Of a DNA stretch of 64,000 nucleotides, positions 55,948 through 64,000 are shown in pieces. The stretch's first letter is position 1; every line of letters begins with the position of its first letter. The position numbers and the translations under genes were made by a program. Source of the stretch: Yersinia enterocolitica subsp. enterocolitica (GTDB lineage: Bacteria > Pseudomonadota > Gammaproteobacteria > Enterobacterales > Enterobacteriaceae); contig NZ_LR590469.1 of NCBI RefSeq assembly GCF_901472495.1, forward strand, positions 372,001-436,000, given 5' to 3'. A model generated the notes under the pieces. It saw only the letters and a program-made list of their open reading frames with translations. It was not told the DNA's origin and searched no databases.

Positions 55948-57827
55948 TACAGCACTCCCCGGCGACCAGGACGGGCTTTCCACTGACCGACACGTCCTCT
56001 TTGCATCGAGTGCAGTTCAGTCTCGGTAAACACATTGATCGCGGCGTGGCGTGCCAAATAGTTTTCCATGATCAAGCCAAACAGATAGGGACTGATGCCG
56101 GAGAACCCTTCTTCATCAACGGTCAAGGTGCAACAGATCCCACGACCATAAACCAGTAAGCCGTTACCGGGCAGTCGTCTGATTACCGGCTCGCTTTTGC
56201 AGCCAACCAGTGCATCGATTTGGGTATTCGATTCAAGATCTGAGGCGCTAACAAACAGACGCAGCATGTTACGTAGCGACTCCCCCCCATTAGCATGAGT
56301 CATATCAGATAATGGCAAGTAGTTAAAACTGAGCTGACGGATTAACCGCCAGGCAGATTCATCTATCGCAAAAGGGGCCCGAGGGGGGCTGGGCTGAAAT
56401 ACAAAGTGCGCGCCGTGTACTGGCGCTGAATCCGACATGGTTAATTCAAAATTGCCATTACTGGTAATCAACCGCGGCAGATCTCGGTTAGTCACCTGCG
56501 CCTCAATGGATAAATACCGCAGGTTATCGCCGTAGGGCGCTTCTTGTTGATCAACCAGCGAAACGAAGACCTCAGTACTGGCATAAGGCGTACGAGTGTC
56601 ATATTTACGCTTATTGTTCTGACTCGTTCTGGGCTTACGGGTAATGGAAAAATAGCGACCAAAATTGCCATTGTCGCAATGGCGGGTTTGGTAGAGGGGG
56701 TTAAATACCACCTCTTTACTGGTTTCCGCTTGTTGACCAAAGACTTTCGTGATGGAGAAAACTTCGTAATCGAGCGGTCGGCTTCGGTCTGGCACCACGT
56801 GAAAGTCATTCAGTGCACGATTAATCTCAATCTTGTCCATGCGCTTCTGGAATAGATTAATCACCGGGGTGCAGTTCAATAGGAAGCGAGAGGGGGCAAC
56901 ATGACTCACCAGCTCCTGTGGCAACCGGTCCAGTAAGATAATAATCTCCGCTTCGTTGGTGTGATTATTGCTTAGACTTTTGGACAACTGAGTCAGTGTG
57001 AAAAAATAGAATCGCTGGCGGCAGGTGAAGTATTCCTGCATCAGGTTATGGCCATGAAAAATATTCCACGACAGTGGCAACAGGCTTTGATCGGGGCTTA
57101 ACCCCTCAAAAGCAAGAGCGTCATTGCTTATCACGGTATCTTCAGCTGTCACGCCGTGCCCTGCACGGATGATAGTTGCAACATGGCTGGCATGCAGAAG
57201 TTCAAAGATGTGAGAGACTATCCTCTCGTCACCATTGATATAGATAGGCAGGCGATCTAACCCTGCTAGTTGCGAAAATTGCAGGTCGCCGACCAGTTTT
57301 AGCTTAATGCGCAAGGCACCCTTTAGTCGATGATAGGCAATACGGTGCTTTTCCAGATTTGGCATATCGGGAGGAATGGAGCTTAGGCGTGCTTCTGTTA
57401 TCTCCAGCGGCCATAATCCAACATCCTGCCCACTGCGAAATTCACAACGGGTCGTTTCACCTGGGGCAATATGGGTGAAAAACGAACTGCCACGAGGGAC
57501 ATTATAGCCCTGGGTCAAATCACCCTCTTTTAGGTTTGGCTTAAGTTGAATCACTCCCATTGACGGGGTGGGAGAGTTGTAATTGGGATAGACAATATCC
57601 AGCAAGCGCTGAGTAAATTTGGGGAATTCGGCATCCAGCTTAATTTGTGTTCTGGCAGAGAGAAAGCAGAAAGACTCGATCAGGCGTTCAACATAGGGGT
57701 CGGCAACTTCAATCCCGTGCATGCCTAAGCGGCCCGCTATTTTAGGATGCTTATCGGCGAATTCCTGCGCCATTTCGCGCATAAAAGTCAGTTCTTTATT
57801 ATAGTAATCAAGAAATTTGTGATCCAC
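55947..57827 (-). CDS. tssF: TssF T6SS baseplate protein
   Basis: A 626-residue protein of the ImpG/VasA family; MDHKFLDYYNKELTFMREMA then FADKHPKIAGRLGMHGIEVA, and DPYVERLIESFCFLSARTQI are hallmark. It forms the (TssF)2-TssG wedge around the spike. It is the first gene of the minus-strand T6SS operon. Confidence 0.95.
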   Translation of the reverse strand: MDHKFLDYYNKELTFMREMAQEFADKHPKIAGRLGMHGIEVADPYVERLIESFCFLSARTQIKLDAEFPKFTQRLLDIVYPNYNSPTPSMGVIQLKPNLKEGDLTQGYNVPRGSSFFTHIAPGETTRCEFRSGQDVGLWPLEITEARLSSIPPDMPNLEKHRIAYHRLKGALRIKLKLVGDLQFSQLAGLDRLPIYINGDERIVSHIFELLHASHVATIIRAGHGVTAEDTVISNDALAFEGLSPDQSLLPLSWNIFHGHNLMQEYFTCRQRFYFFTLTQLSKSLSNNHTNEAEIIILLDRLPQELVSHVAPSRFLLNCTPVINLFQKRMDKIEINRALNDFHVVPDRSRPLDYEVFSITKVFGQQAETSKEVVFNPLYQTRHCDNGNFGRYFSITRKPRTSQNNKRKYDTRTPYASTEVFVSLVDQQEAPYGDNLRYLSIEAQVTNRDLPRLITSNGNFELTMSDSAPVHGAHFVFQPSPPRAPFAIDESAWRLIRQLSFNYLPLSDMTHANGGESLRNMLRLFVSASDLESNTQIDALVGCKSEPVIRRLPGNGLLVYGRGICCTLTVDEEGFSGISPYLFGLIMENYLARHAAINVFTETELHSMQRGRVGQWKARPGRRGVL

Positions 57828-58546
57828 TTACTGCCTCAGTTGTTATGTCAGCTTTATTTCGCCTAATCAGTCGAATCGTTTTTGTTGATATCCACTTATT
57901 CGGATTTAACGTATTCAGCGATAACGAAACAACAGTTTTATCAATTGTATATTCACATGTGGGAATAATAAAATTCATCTCCACCCGTTGTATTTATTGT
58001 ATGGGTGAAAATTATCAATAACTATTATTTAAATCCTGTTTAATAGATGAATTATTACATGCAAGGGTTTTTGGCTCAATACTCTTTAAAATCTCGATAA
58101 CTATTCCATAGGCGTTTTTGCTTGAATATTCAATCCAAACAAAGCGTTAAATTGTTATTGATATGTAACTTTAGGACTTTGTTATGGGCGGAATTCCTAA
58201 TTTAATTCAGTCTCTCTTTCATCTGATTCTCGTTTTCTTTATTATTTGTAGGAGTTTTCGCATTATTAAAAGTGAATTATCCCACATTGACTGTTTTGGG
58301 TTTTTGAATATATCCAGGTGCTTGTTGATATTAGTTTGAGCAAAATTCTTAAAATGTCCAATATCGAATAAATATACTTTCGTTTTTTATTTTACCCCTT
58401 TACTCTTAGCCCCACAAAAGTTCGTGACGTAATAATAATGACCTCGCGATGCTCCGCAAATACGCATAAACATATAAGCTGATATACACATGTAGACATA
58501 AATACATGCAGGTGTGAATACAGTTAAAAAGACCAGGATAAACAAC
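57828..58546. promoter_or_regulatory. Divergent tssF/tssH intergenic region
   Basis: About 720 bp of AT-rich DNA between divergent tssF and tssH. Promoters for both must lie here. A short CACCC...GGGTG inverted repeat near 57980-58010 is seen. No gene is supported; short antisense frames around 58390-58760 overlap tssH and lack features. Confidence 0.5.
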
Positions 58547-61219
58547 GTGGCTATTACAAGGAAAAATCTTTTCGGCAAACTGGATGCCACTCTTTTCAAA
58601 GGTATTGAAAGTGCGACAACGATTTGTAAATTGCGTGGCAACCCTTATGTAGAATTGATTCATTGGTTGAACCAACTTTGGCATCAAGAAGATAACGATC
58701 TTAAACATATTGTTCGCTATTTTGCTGTTGACGTAGATGCTTTTGAACGTGGCCTGGCTCAAGCACTTGCCCGCTTGCCCGTCGGTGCGACCAGTATTTC
58801 AGATTTTTCATACCATATAGAATTAGCCATCGAACGGGCATGGGTGTACGCCAGCCTGGAGTGTTTAGATACACGTATTCGCAGCGGACATTTGTTGCTG
58901 GCAATGCTAACCAATATGGAATTGCGCCGGGCACTGTTGGCTATTGCTCCAGAAATGGAAAAAATTCCACTGGAGCATTTGAGCAGCGATTTTAACTTTA
59001 TTACGCAGGCATCGCCGGAAACCAATGAAGCGGCCACCGATGGTAGCCCAATGTATGACGGCACATTACCGGGTGAAGCCAGTAATGCTATTAACGGCAA
59101 AAGTACCGCGACATTGGCGCAGTACACCACGGATCTGACTGCATTAGCTCGTGAAGGCAAGATAGACCCGGTACTGGGGCGCAACCATGAAATCAGTACG
59201 ATGGTGGATATTTTACTGCGTCGTCGACAAAACAACCCGTTGCTCACTGGTGAAGCTGGCGTGGGTAAAACGGCCGTAGTTGAAGGTCTGGCACTGGCCA
59301 TTGTCGCGGGTGAAATGCCTCCCGCACTGAGTCAGGTGAGTCTGCTAACCCTGGATGTTGTGGCTCTTTCGGCGGGTGCCAGCATGAAAGGCGAGTTTGA
59401 AGCACGCCTGAAGAATGTCTTAGACGAAGCAATGGCTTCACCAACGCCTGTCATCCTGTTTATAGATGAAGTTCACACTCTGGTCGGTGCGGGGGGAAAT
59501 GCAGGAACCGGTGATGCAGCTAATTTACTCAAACCGGCACTGGCGCGCGGTCAATTGCGCACCATTGGCGCGACAACCTGGAGTGAGTTTAAACGCCATA
59601 TTGAAAAGGATCCGGCGCTAACTCGTCGTTTCCAGGTACTTCAGGTCGATGAACCTGATGAAGATACTGCTATTTCGATGCTGCGTGGATTGACTCCGGC
59701 GTTAGAGAAGCACCACGGCGTATGGATCATGGATGAAGCCTTGCAAGCTGCGGTGCGATTATCGCATCGTTATATCCCTGCGCGCCAGTTACCGGATAAA
59801 GCGATTAGCTTGCTTGACACCGCTTGTGCACGTGTTGCCGTCGCACAATTCTCACAACCGGCAGAATTGCAGCAATTGACTTTCCAGAGTGAAACCGCGC
59901 AAACCGAGTTGTCATCGCTGGAAAAAGCCCAACATTTCGGCAAAGGGCAGGACGAGCGCACAGCACTGTTAGAAGCCACGATTGCCCAACATTCAGCCGC
60001 GGCAAACAAGCTTGAACAACGTTGGCAGGCAGAGCGTGAATTGGTTACTGCCATTACGGCTACGCGAACGGTGCTGTATGAACTGGTGTCGCAACCCACG
60101 CCTGATGAAGAAAAACGCCAGCAGTATCAGCAGCAATTGGCGCAACTTGAAGAGCAATTATTGCTTATTCGCAGTGCGCAGCCTTTGGTACAAGCTGAGG
60201 TTAATGCAACCGTGATCGCCAACATTGTTGCGGATTGGACCGGGATTCAAGTAGGGCAAATGCTCAAAGACGATATTCGTGCCGTGATGGAGCTACCGCA
60301 ACGTCTCGAAGAGCGAGTGATTGGTCAGCCGCATGCATTAGTCCAGTTGAGCGAAAATATTATGACTGCACGTGCGGGGATGGCAGACCCAAGGAAACCG
60401 CTGGGTGTCTTTATGTTGGTTGGCCCTTCCGGGGTGGGTAAAACAGAAACGGCATTGGCCATTGCGGAAAGTATGTATGGTGGTGAGCAAAACCTTATCA
60501 CAATTAATATGAGCGAATACCAAGAGTCACACACGGTTTCCTCATTAAAAGGCTCGCCTCCAGGCTACGTGGGATACGGCGAAGGTGGTGTATTAACCGA
60601 GGCAGTACGGCGTAAACCTTATAGTGTTGTGCTGTTAGATGAAATTGAAAAAGCACATTCAGATGTCCATGAACTGTTCTTCCAGGTATTTGATAAAGGC
60701 CAGATGGAAGATGGCGAAGGACGGTTTATTGATTTTAAAAACACTATTTTGCTGTTAACCAGCAATGTGGGTAGCGAATTATTAAGTAACTTATTTGCTG
60801 ATCCAGATACTGCTCCCGATCAAGATGGAATATTAAGTGCGTTGCAACCTGAATTGCTGAAAGTATTCCCCGCCGCATTTTTGGGTCGCGTCACTGTGAT
60901 TCCTTATTTGCCGCTCCAGCAGAGCGCGTTGCAGCATATTGTTCGATTACATTTAGATCGTATCGGCCAGCGTTTGCAGTCTCAGCATCAGCTGACGTTG
61001 CAATACAGTGATGTGGTCGTTGACGATGTAGTTAGCCGCTGCTCAGTAGCAGAAACAGGCGCCCGTATGCTTATTCGTTATATTGAACAGAATATTACAC
61101 CTGAAATTGGTAAATTTATTTTACGTGACCACGACGCAATACCTAACCAGATCGTGTTCGTCGATAAAGTCGAAAATAAATTCACGGTTTCTGTGCTGAA
61201 TGAAAAGATAAATAATTAA
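58547..61219 (+). CDS. tssH: TssH (ClpV) T6SS sheath-disassembly AAA+ ATPase
   Basis: An 890-residue Hsp100 ATPase. The N-terminal ClpV domain (FGKLDATLFKGIESATTICK, LRGNPYVELIHWLNQL) is followed by AAA1 with Walker A GEAGVGKTAVVEGLA and Walker B LFIDEVHTLVGAGG, a ClpB-type middle coiled coil (about 420-530), and AAA2 with GPSGVGKTETALAIAE and LLDEIEKAHSDVHELFFQVF. GTG at 58547 is preferred over GTG at 58514 because AGGA lies at good spacing and the family starts here. The sheath proteins it acts on (TssB/TssC) are not in the window. Confidence 0.94.
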   Translation: MAITRKNLFGKLDATLFKGIESATTICKLRGNPYVELIHWLNQLWHQEDNDLKHIVRYFAVDVDAFERGLAQALARLPVGATSISDFSYHIELAIERAWVYASLECLDTRIRSGHLLLAMLTNMELRRALLAIAPEMEKIPLEHLSSDFNFITQASPETNEAATDGSPMYDGTLPGEASNAINGKSTATLAQYTTDLTALAREGKIDPVLGRNHEISTMVDILLRRRQNNPLLTGEAGVGKTAVVEGLALAIVAGEMPPALSQVSLLTLDVVALSAGASMKGEFEARLKNVLDEAMASPTPVILFIDEVHTLVGAGGNAGTGDAANLLKPALARGQLRTIGATTWSEFKRHIEKDPALTRRFQVLQVDEPDEDTAISMLRGLTPALEKHHGVWIMDEALQAAVRLSHRYIPARQLPDKAISLLDTACARVAVAQFSQPAELQQLTFQSETAQTELSSLEKAQHFGKGQDERTALLEATIAQHSAAANKLEQRWQAERELVTAITATRTVLYELVSQPTPDEEKRQQYQQQLAQLEEQLLLIRSAQPLVQAEVNATVIANIVADWTGIQVGQMLKDDIRAVMELPQRLEERVIGQPHALVQLSENIMTARAGMADPRKPLGVFMLVGPSGVGKTETALAIAESMYGGEQNLITINMSEYQESHTVSSLKGSPPGYVGYGEGGVLTEAVRRKPYSVVLLDEIEKAHSDVHELFFQVFDKGQMEDGEGRFIDFKNTILLLTSNVGSELLSNLFADPDTAPDQDGILSALQPELLKVFPAAFLGRVTVIPYLPLQQSALQHIVRLHLDRIGQRLQSQHQLTLQYSDVVVDDVVSRCSVAETGARMLIRYIEQNITPEIGKFILRDHDAIPNQIVFVDKVENKFTVSVLNEKINN

Positions 61220-61394
61220 ACACATCAAGTTTAAAGGTGTTGGTTAGATATTTATCTCAAAAAGGAATTTGCTGTTTCTTGTCAAAATGAAAGGCAAAAA
61301 AGAATAGGGCGTATCTGCTTATGCAGATGTTAACTATATATGTGCTTTATTTAAAAAATAATTTAATTGGAAAGTAAACTAAAGGATGAAAGTT

Positions 61395-61946
61395 ATGCGT
61401 AAAGTAAATCTGGCTGTATGTGCACTGGCTTTGGCTGTTTCTTCAACAACTGCTTTTGCTGCCTCAAATGGTACAGTTACCTTCAACGGTTTGTTGCAAG
61501 ATGATACTTGCCAGATTGAAACAGGTACTGAAAATGTGCTGGTAACACTGCCAACGCTTTCTACTAGCGTTCTGGCAAAATCTGGTGATCAAGAGGGTTC
61601 CACAAACTTCACTATTTCTGTCGTGGATTGCCCAGTAGCTGTGACCAAAGTTTCTGCTCACTTCAACGCAATCAACAGTGACGGTGTTAACCCAACTACC
61701 GGTAACCTGACCAATAGCACTACTGGTGGAGCAACTGGTGCTGAAGTACGTCTTTATAACCTGGATAGCACTAGCTCACAAATCCGTGTGGGTGATACTG
61801 GTGCAGCATTTGATGTGACTCCAGGTACTGGTGCTGATCCTAAAGGTACCACGACTCTGTCTTACGCTGGTGGTTACTATGCAACTGCAGCAACCACTCC
61901 AGGTATCGTGACTGCTAAAGTTCAATACGTACTGTCTTATAATTAA
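61395..61946 (+). CDS. Fimbrial major subunit
   Basis: A 183-residue type 1-family pilin. A signal peptide (MRKVNLAVCALALAVSSTTA...FA) precedes the mature N-terminus ASNGTVTFNGLLQDDTCQIE with the first Cys; the second Cys is in SVVDCPVAVTK. The C-terminus KVQYVLSYN has the alternating pattern and penultimate Tyr used in donor-strand exchange. The ATG at 61395 is 8 bases from AAGGA; the one at 61386 is too close to it. It is followed by a chaperone and an usher. Confidence 0.93.
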   Translation: MRKVNLAVCALALAVSSTTAFAASNGTVTFNGLLQDDTCQIETGTENVLVTLPTLSTSVLAKSGDQEGSTNFTISVVDCPVAVTKVSAHFNAINSDGVNPTTGNLTNSTTGGATGAEVRLYNLDSTSSQIRVGDTGAAFDVTPGTGADPKGTTTLSYAGGYYATAATTPGIVTAKVQYVLSYN

Positions 61947-62065
61947 TCACTCGTTGAGTGATAGGTTTGCGACCCAGTTGTAATTGGGTCGTCATACCAA
62001 AGTAGTGATAACAACTTGTTGCTAAGGTTACAGCAGCATTCATTGGTAACGAGTTGTTATATCAC
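61947..62065 (+). promoter_or_regulatory. Hairpins between pilin and chaperone genes
   Basis: Three stem-loops lie right after the pilin stop: TCACTC/GAGTGA (61947-61961), CGACCCA/TGGGTCG (61970-61991), and a long one pairing 62005-62020 (GTGATAACAACTTGTT) with 62048-62065 (AACGAGTTGTTATATCAC), one mismatch and a 2-base bulge. None has a U tract. Such structures usually stabilise the pilin mRNA and cut read-through to chaperone and usher. Confidence 0.65.
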
Positions 62066-62104
62066 CAGACGTACAGCTCTAACTCATTACTATTTGGTAA
62101 CGCG

Positions 62105-62851
62105 ATGTTTTATAAAACGATTATTTTAGTGTTGTCGCTGATTGTTGGCAACATCCCAACGTATGCTGCTATGACCATCAGTGGTACACGTGTGATATTC
62201 CCAGCGGCTCAGAAAGAAGTCAATGTACGCACGAATAATAAAGGCACAGAGCCCGCGTTAGTACAGGTCTGGGTTGATGATGGAAGTAGTAATGCCAAAA
62301 TAAATAATGTCACTGTTCCCTTTATTGTGACGCCGCCGGTGTTTCGTGTTGAGAGCGGCAAAGGGCAAAGTGTCCGTATGATTTATAATGGCATGGCCTT
62401 ACCGCAAGATAAAGAATCGGTCTTCTGGTTTAACATGCTAGAAATACCAGCAGTGCAAAAAGACAGTGCTGATAAAAATAAATTGGAATTGGCATTTCGT
62501 ACCCGAATTAAAATTTTCTATCGACCAACAGCGTTAAATAGCAGCAGTGCAGAACAAGCTGAAAAGCTGCAATGGGAATTGGTTAACGATAGTCAAAAAG
62601 GTCAGGGCGTAAAAGTAACAAACCCGTCACCTTATTATTTTTCATTTGACTCAGGCAGTGTGACTGCTGGTGGGAAAAAAGTTGAACTGAAGACAGATAT
62701 GCTGGCACCACTTTCCACTTCGGTTTTTTACCCTAACAGCAAAGTTTCAGGTATTTCAACAATGAGCTACAAGTTATTAAATGATTACGGTGCAGCGATT
62801 GATGGAAATATATCTTTTGCACAAGGTAAAGGAGTGGTTGTTAAAAAATAA
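62105..62851 (+). CDS. PapD-type periplasmic fimbrial chaperone
   Basis: A 248-residue protein with a signal peptide (MFYKTIILVLSLIVG...TYA) and an Ig-like chaperone fold. Characteristic parts: SGTRVIFPAAQKEVNVRTNN on the G1/A1 strands, PPVFRVESGKGQSVRMIYNG, KESVFWFNMLEIP and RTRIKIFYRP. The start at 62105 is chosen for the signal peptide; the frame open from 62054 overlaps the intergenic hairpin. Confidence 0.94.
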   Translation: MFYKTIILVLSLIVGNIPTYAAMTISGTRVIFPAAQKEVNVRTNNKGTEPALVQVWVDDGSSNAKINNVTVPFIVTPPVFRVESGKGQSVRMIYNGMALPQDKESVFWFNMLEIPAVQKDSADKNKLELAFRTRIKIFYRPTALNSSSAEQAEKLQWELVNDSQKGQGVKVTNPSPYYFSFDSGSVTAGGKKVELKTDMLAPLSTSVFYPNSKVSGISTMSYKLLNDYGAAIDGNISFAQGKGVVVKK

Positions 62852-62954
62852 TAAAACGCTGCGGGGGCAAGGATAAGCGTGTCGGATAGGAAACCGGAAG
62901 CTCTTGCTGTGAAATGGCAGGTAAGCCGTAGGGTATAAAAGGGAGCTTTCGCTC

Positions 62955-64000
62955 GTGAATCATTTATGTATAACGCGCTACTTACAAAATAAAATCGATA
63001 GATTAGTGAATTTACCGTTCAAAAATTCATTGGGCTTTACGTTAACAATTATAAGTACGACTTTGTTCTTACATAAGAGTGTGATAGCGGCACCATTAGT
63101 GAATGAAAATAATGAGACTGAAATTACCGCAGTAGAATTTAATCCTGATTTTATTCGCGGTTCGGGGATTGATGTAGCACGGTTTATGAATGAAAACCCG
63201 GTATCCCCCGGAGTTTATGATGTGATGGTTATCGTTAATGGCAAGATGAACGGAAAGCACAGTATTCGCTTTGAATCCGTTGCCGGCGAATCCACCGCTG
63301 AACCCTGTTTTAAATTGGATCAGCTTGATGCATTGGGTCTGAGAATCGAGCTGAATGGTTCGACCAAGATAGCGAGTGATGTAAAAGACGCGGCGAAAGA
63401 TCAATGCTACAACTTACGAGATTTAATTAAAGACAGCAGTACGCGTTATAACTCAGGGGACTTTGAGCTTTCAATTACGGTTCCACAGTTTAATTTAGTG
63501 AAACATCCTCGTGGCTATATTAGCCCCAGTTTGTGGGATGCAGGTGCCCCAGTTGGTTTCCTGGATTATAACAGCAATGTTTATGGCGTTTTTAACGGTA
63601 ATAGAGATGACGGATCAAAGTCGAATTCTTATAACGCCAACATTGGCTTGATTACCGGTCTCAATCTTGGTGAGTGGCGGTTAAGAAAACGTCTTAATAC
63701 CCGTTGGAACAACGATGGTGGTGCGCAAACCCAGAATTTATATGGTTTTGCGGCCACGGATGTCACTTCGCTGAAGAGTCAGTTAACTCTGGGGGATAGC
63801 GATACCCGCGGAAGTTTATTTGAGGGGTTTGGTTTACGGGGTGTTCAACTGGCATCCGATAACCGAATGTTAGCGGAAGGGATTCGAAATTACTCACCAG
63901 TGATACGGGGAGTGGCGGAAACCAACGCCAGAGTCACGGTGACTCAGCGTGGACAGACGATATATGAAACAGTCGTTACGCCGGGGGCGTTCGAACTGGC
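62955..64000 (+). CDS. Outer-membrane fimbrial usher (partial, 5' part)
   Basis: The frame is open to the window end (348 codons). After a long signal region (GFTLTIISTTLFLHKSVIAA) comes the usher N-terminal domain VEFNPDFIRGSGIDVARFMN, PVSPGVYDVMVIVNGK, and then the barrel start with PRGYISPSLWDAGAPVGFLD and YNSNVYG, LTLGDSDTRGSLFEGFGLRG and SPVIRGVAETNARVTVTQRG. GTG at 62955 (AGGGAG upstream) or GTG at 63006 may start translation. It works with the preceding chaperone to assemble the pilin. Confidence 0.93.
   Translation, partial: MNHLCITRYLQNKIDRLVNLPFKNSLGFTLTIISTTLFLHKSVIAAPLVNENNETEITAVEFNPDFIRGSGIDVARFMNENPVSPGVYDVMVIVNGKMNGKHSIRFESVAGESTAEPCFKLDQLDALGLRIELNGSTKIASDVKDAAKDQCYNLRDLIKDSSTRYNSGDFELSITVPQFNLVKHPRGYISPSLWDAGAPVGFLDYNSNVYGVFNGNRDDGSKSNSYNANIGLITGLNLGEWRLRKRLNTRWNNDGGAQTQNLYGFAATDVTSLKSQLTLGDSDTRGSLFEGFGLRGVQLASDNRMLAEGIRNYSPVIRGVAETNARVTVTQRGQTIYETVVTPGAFEL

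Noticed and set aside
58387..58762. Antisense frames upstream of and overlapping tssH
   Set aside because: They overlap the real start of tssH and show no domain; the Cys/Tyr/Met-rich content is typical of shadow frames.

Overview
The window looks like a chromosomal segment of a Yersinia species (Y. enterocolitica group or a close relative). The reasons are the intermediate base composition, the enterobacterial pdu/cob gene content and order, and three ERIC-type palindromic repeats of about 125 bp. Species cannot be settled from this sequence alone.

Positions 1-2868 (minus strand) hold the binding protein, ATPase and start of a permease of a ribose/AI-2-type sugar ABC importer. An ERIC element lies between the first two genes. 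Positions 3670-5938 hold a convergent pair: an FAD/NAD(P)-binding protein and a LuxR-type regulator, both AT-rich and without an obvious link to their neighbours.

Positions 6273-25279 (minus strand) are a complete 1,2-propanediol utilisation operon, pduABCDEGHJKLMNOPQSTUVW. It encodes the microcompartment shell (A, B, J, K, N, T, U), the B12-dependent diol dehydratase (CDE), its reactivase (GH), cobalamin recycling (O, S), and the enzymes taking propionaldehyde to propanol (Q) or propionate (P, L, W). The operon continues into cobA, cobD and pduX, which make siroheme/corrin precursors and the aminopropanol-phosphate arm of B12. Divergently placed are pduF (diol/glycerol channel) and pocR (AraC-type activator). 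Positions 28421-46194 (plus strand) are the anaerobic cobalamin operon cbiABCDETFGHJKLMNQOP-cobUSCT, headed by a cobalamin riboswitch with a visible terminator. The two operons form one regulon: PocR senses propanediol, the cob operon makes the cofactor, and the pdu operon uses it. One gene is broken: cbiB carries an in-frame TGA where a Trp codon is expected. CbiB is the enzyme that uses the product of the CobD/PduX arm.

Positions 46370-46858 are a chimeric scar in which a LysR-type regulator N-terminus is joined in frame to decayed pieces of a NupG-type nucleoside permease. The AT-rich stretch after it leads into a different island.

Positions 47754-64000 combine type VI secretion and fimbrial genes. 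They comprise a LuxR-type regulator; a minus-strand operon tssF-tssG-tssA, a two-domain fimbrial adhesin-like protein, a GlcNAc-transferase-family glycosyltransferase, tssL, an OmpA-domain membrane protein and a DUF1795 (Eag-like) protein; and, divergently, tssH/clpV followed by a fimbrial subunit, a PapD-type chaperone and the start of an usher. Sheath, tube, spike, TssK, TssE, TssJ and a recognisable TssM are absent from the window. The adhesin plus glycosyltransferase inside a T6SS operon is the most unusual arrangement here.
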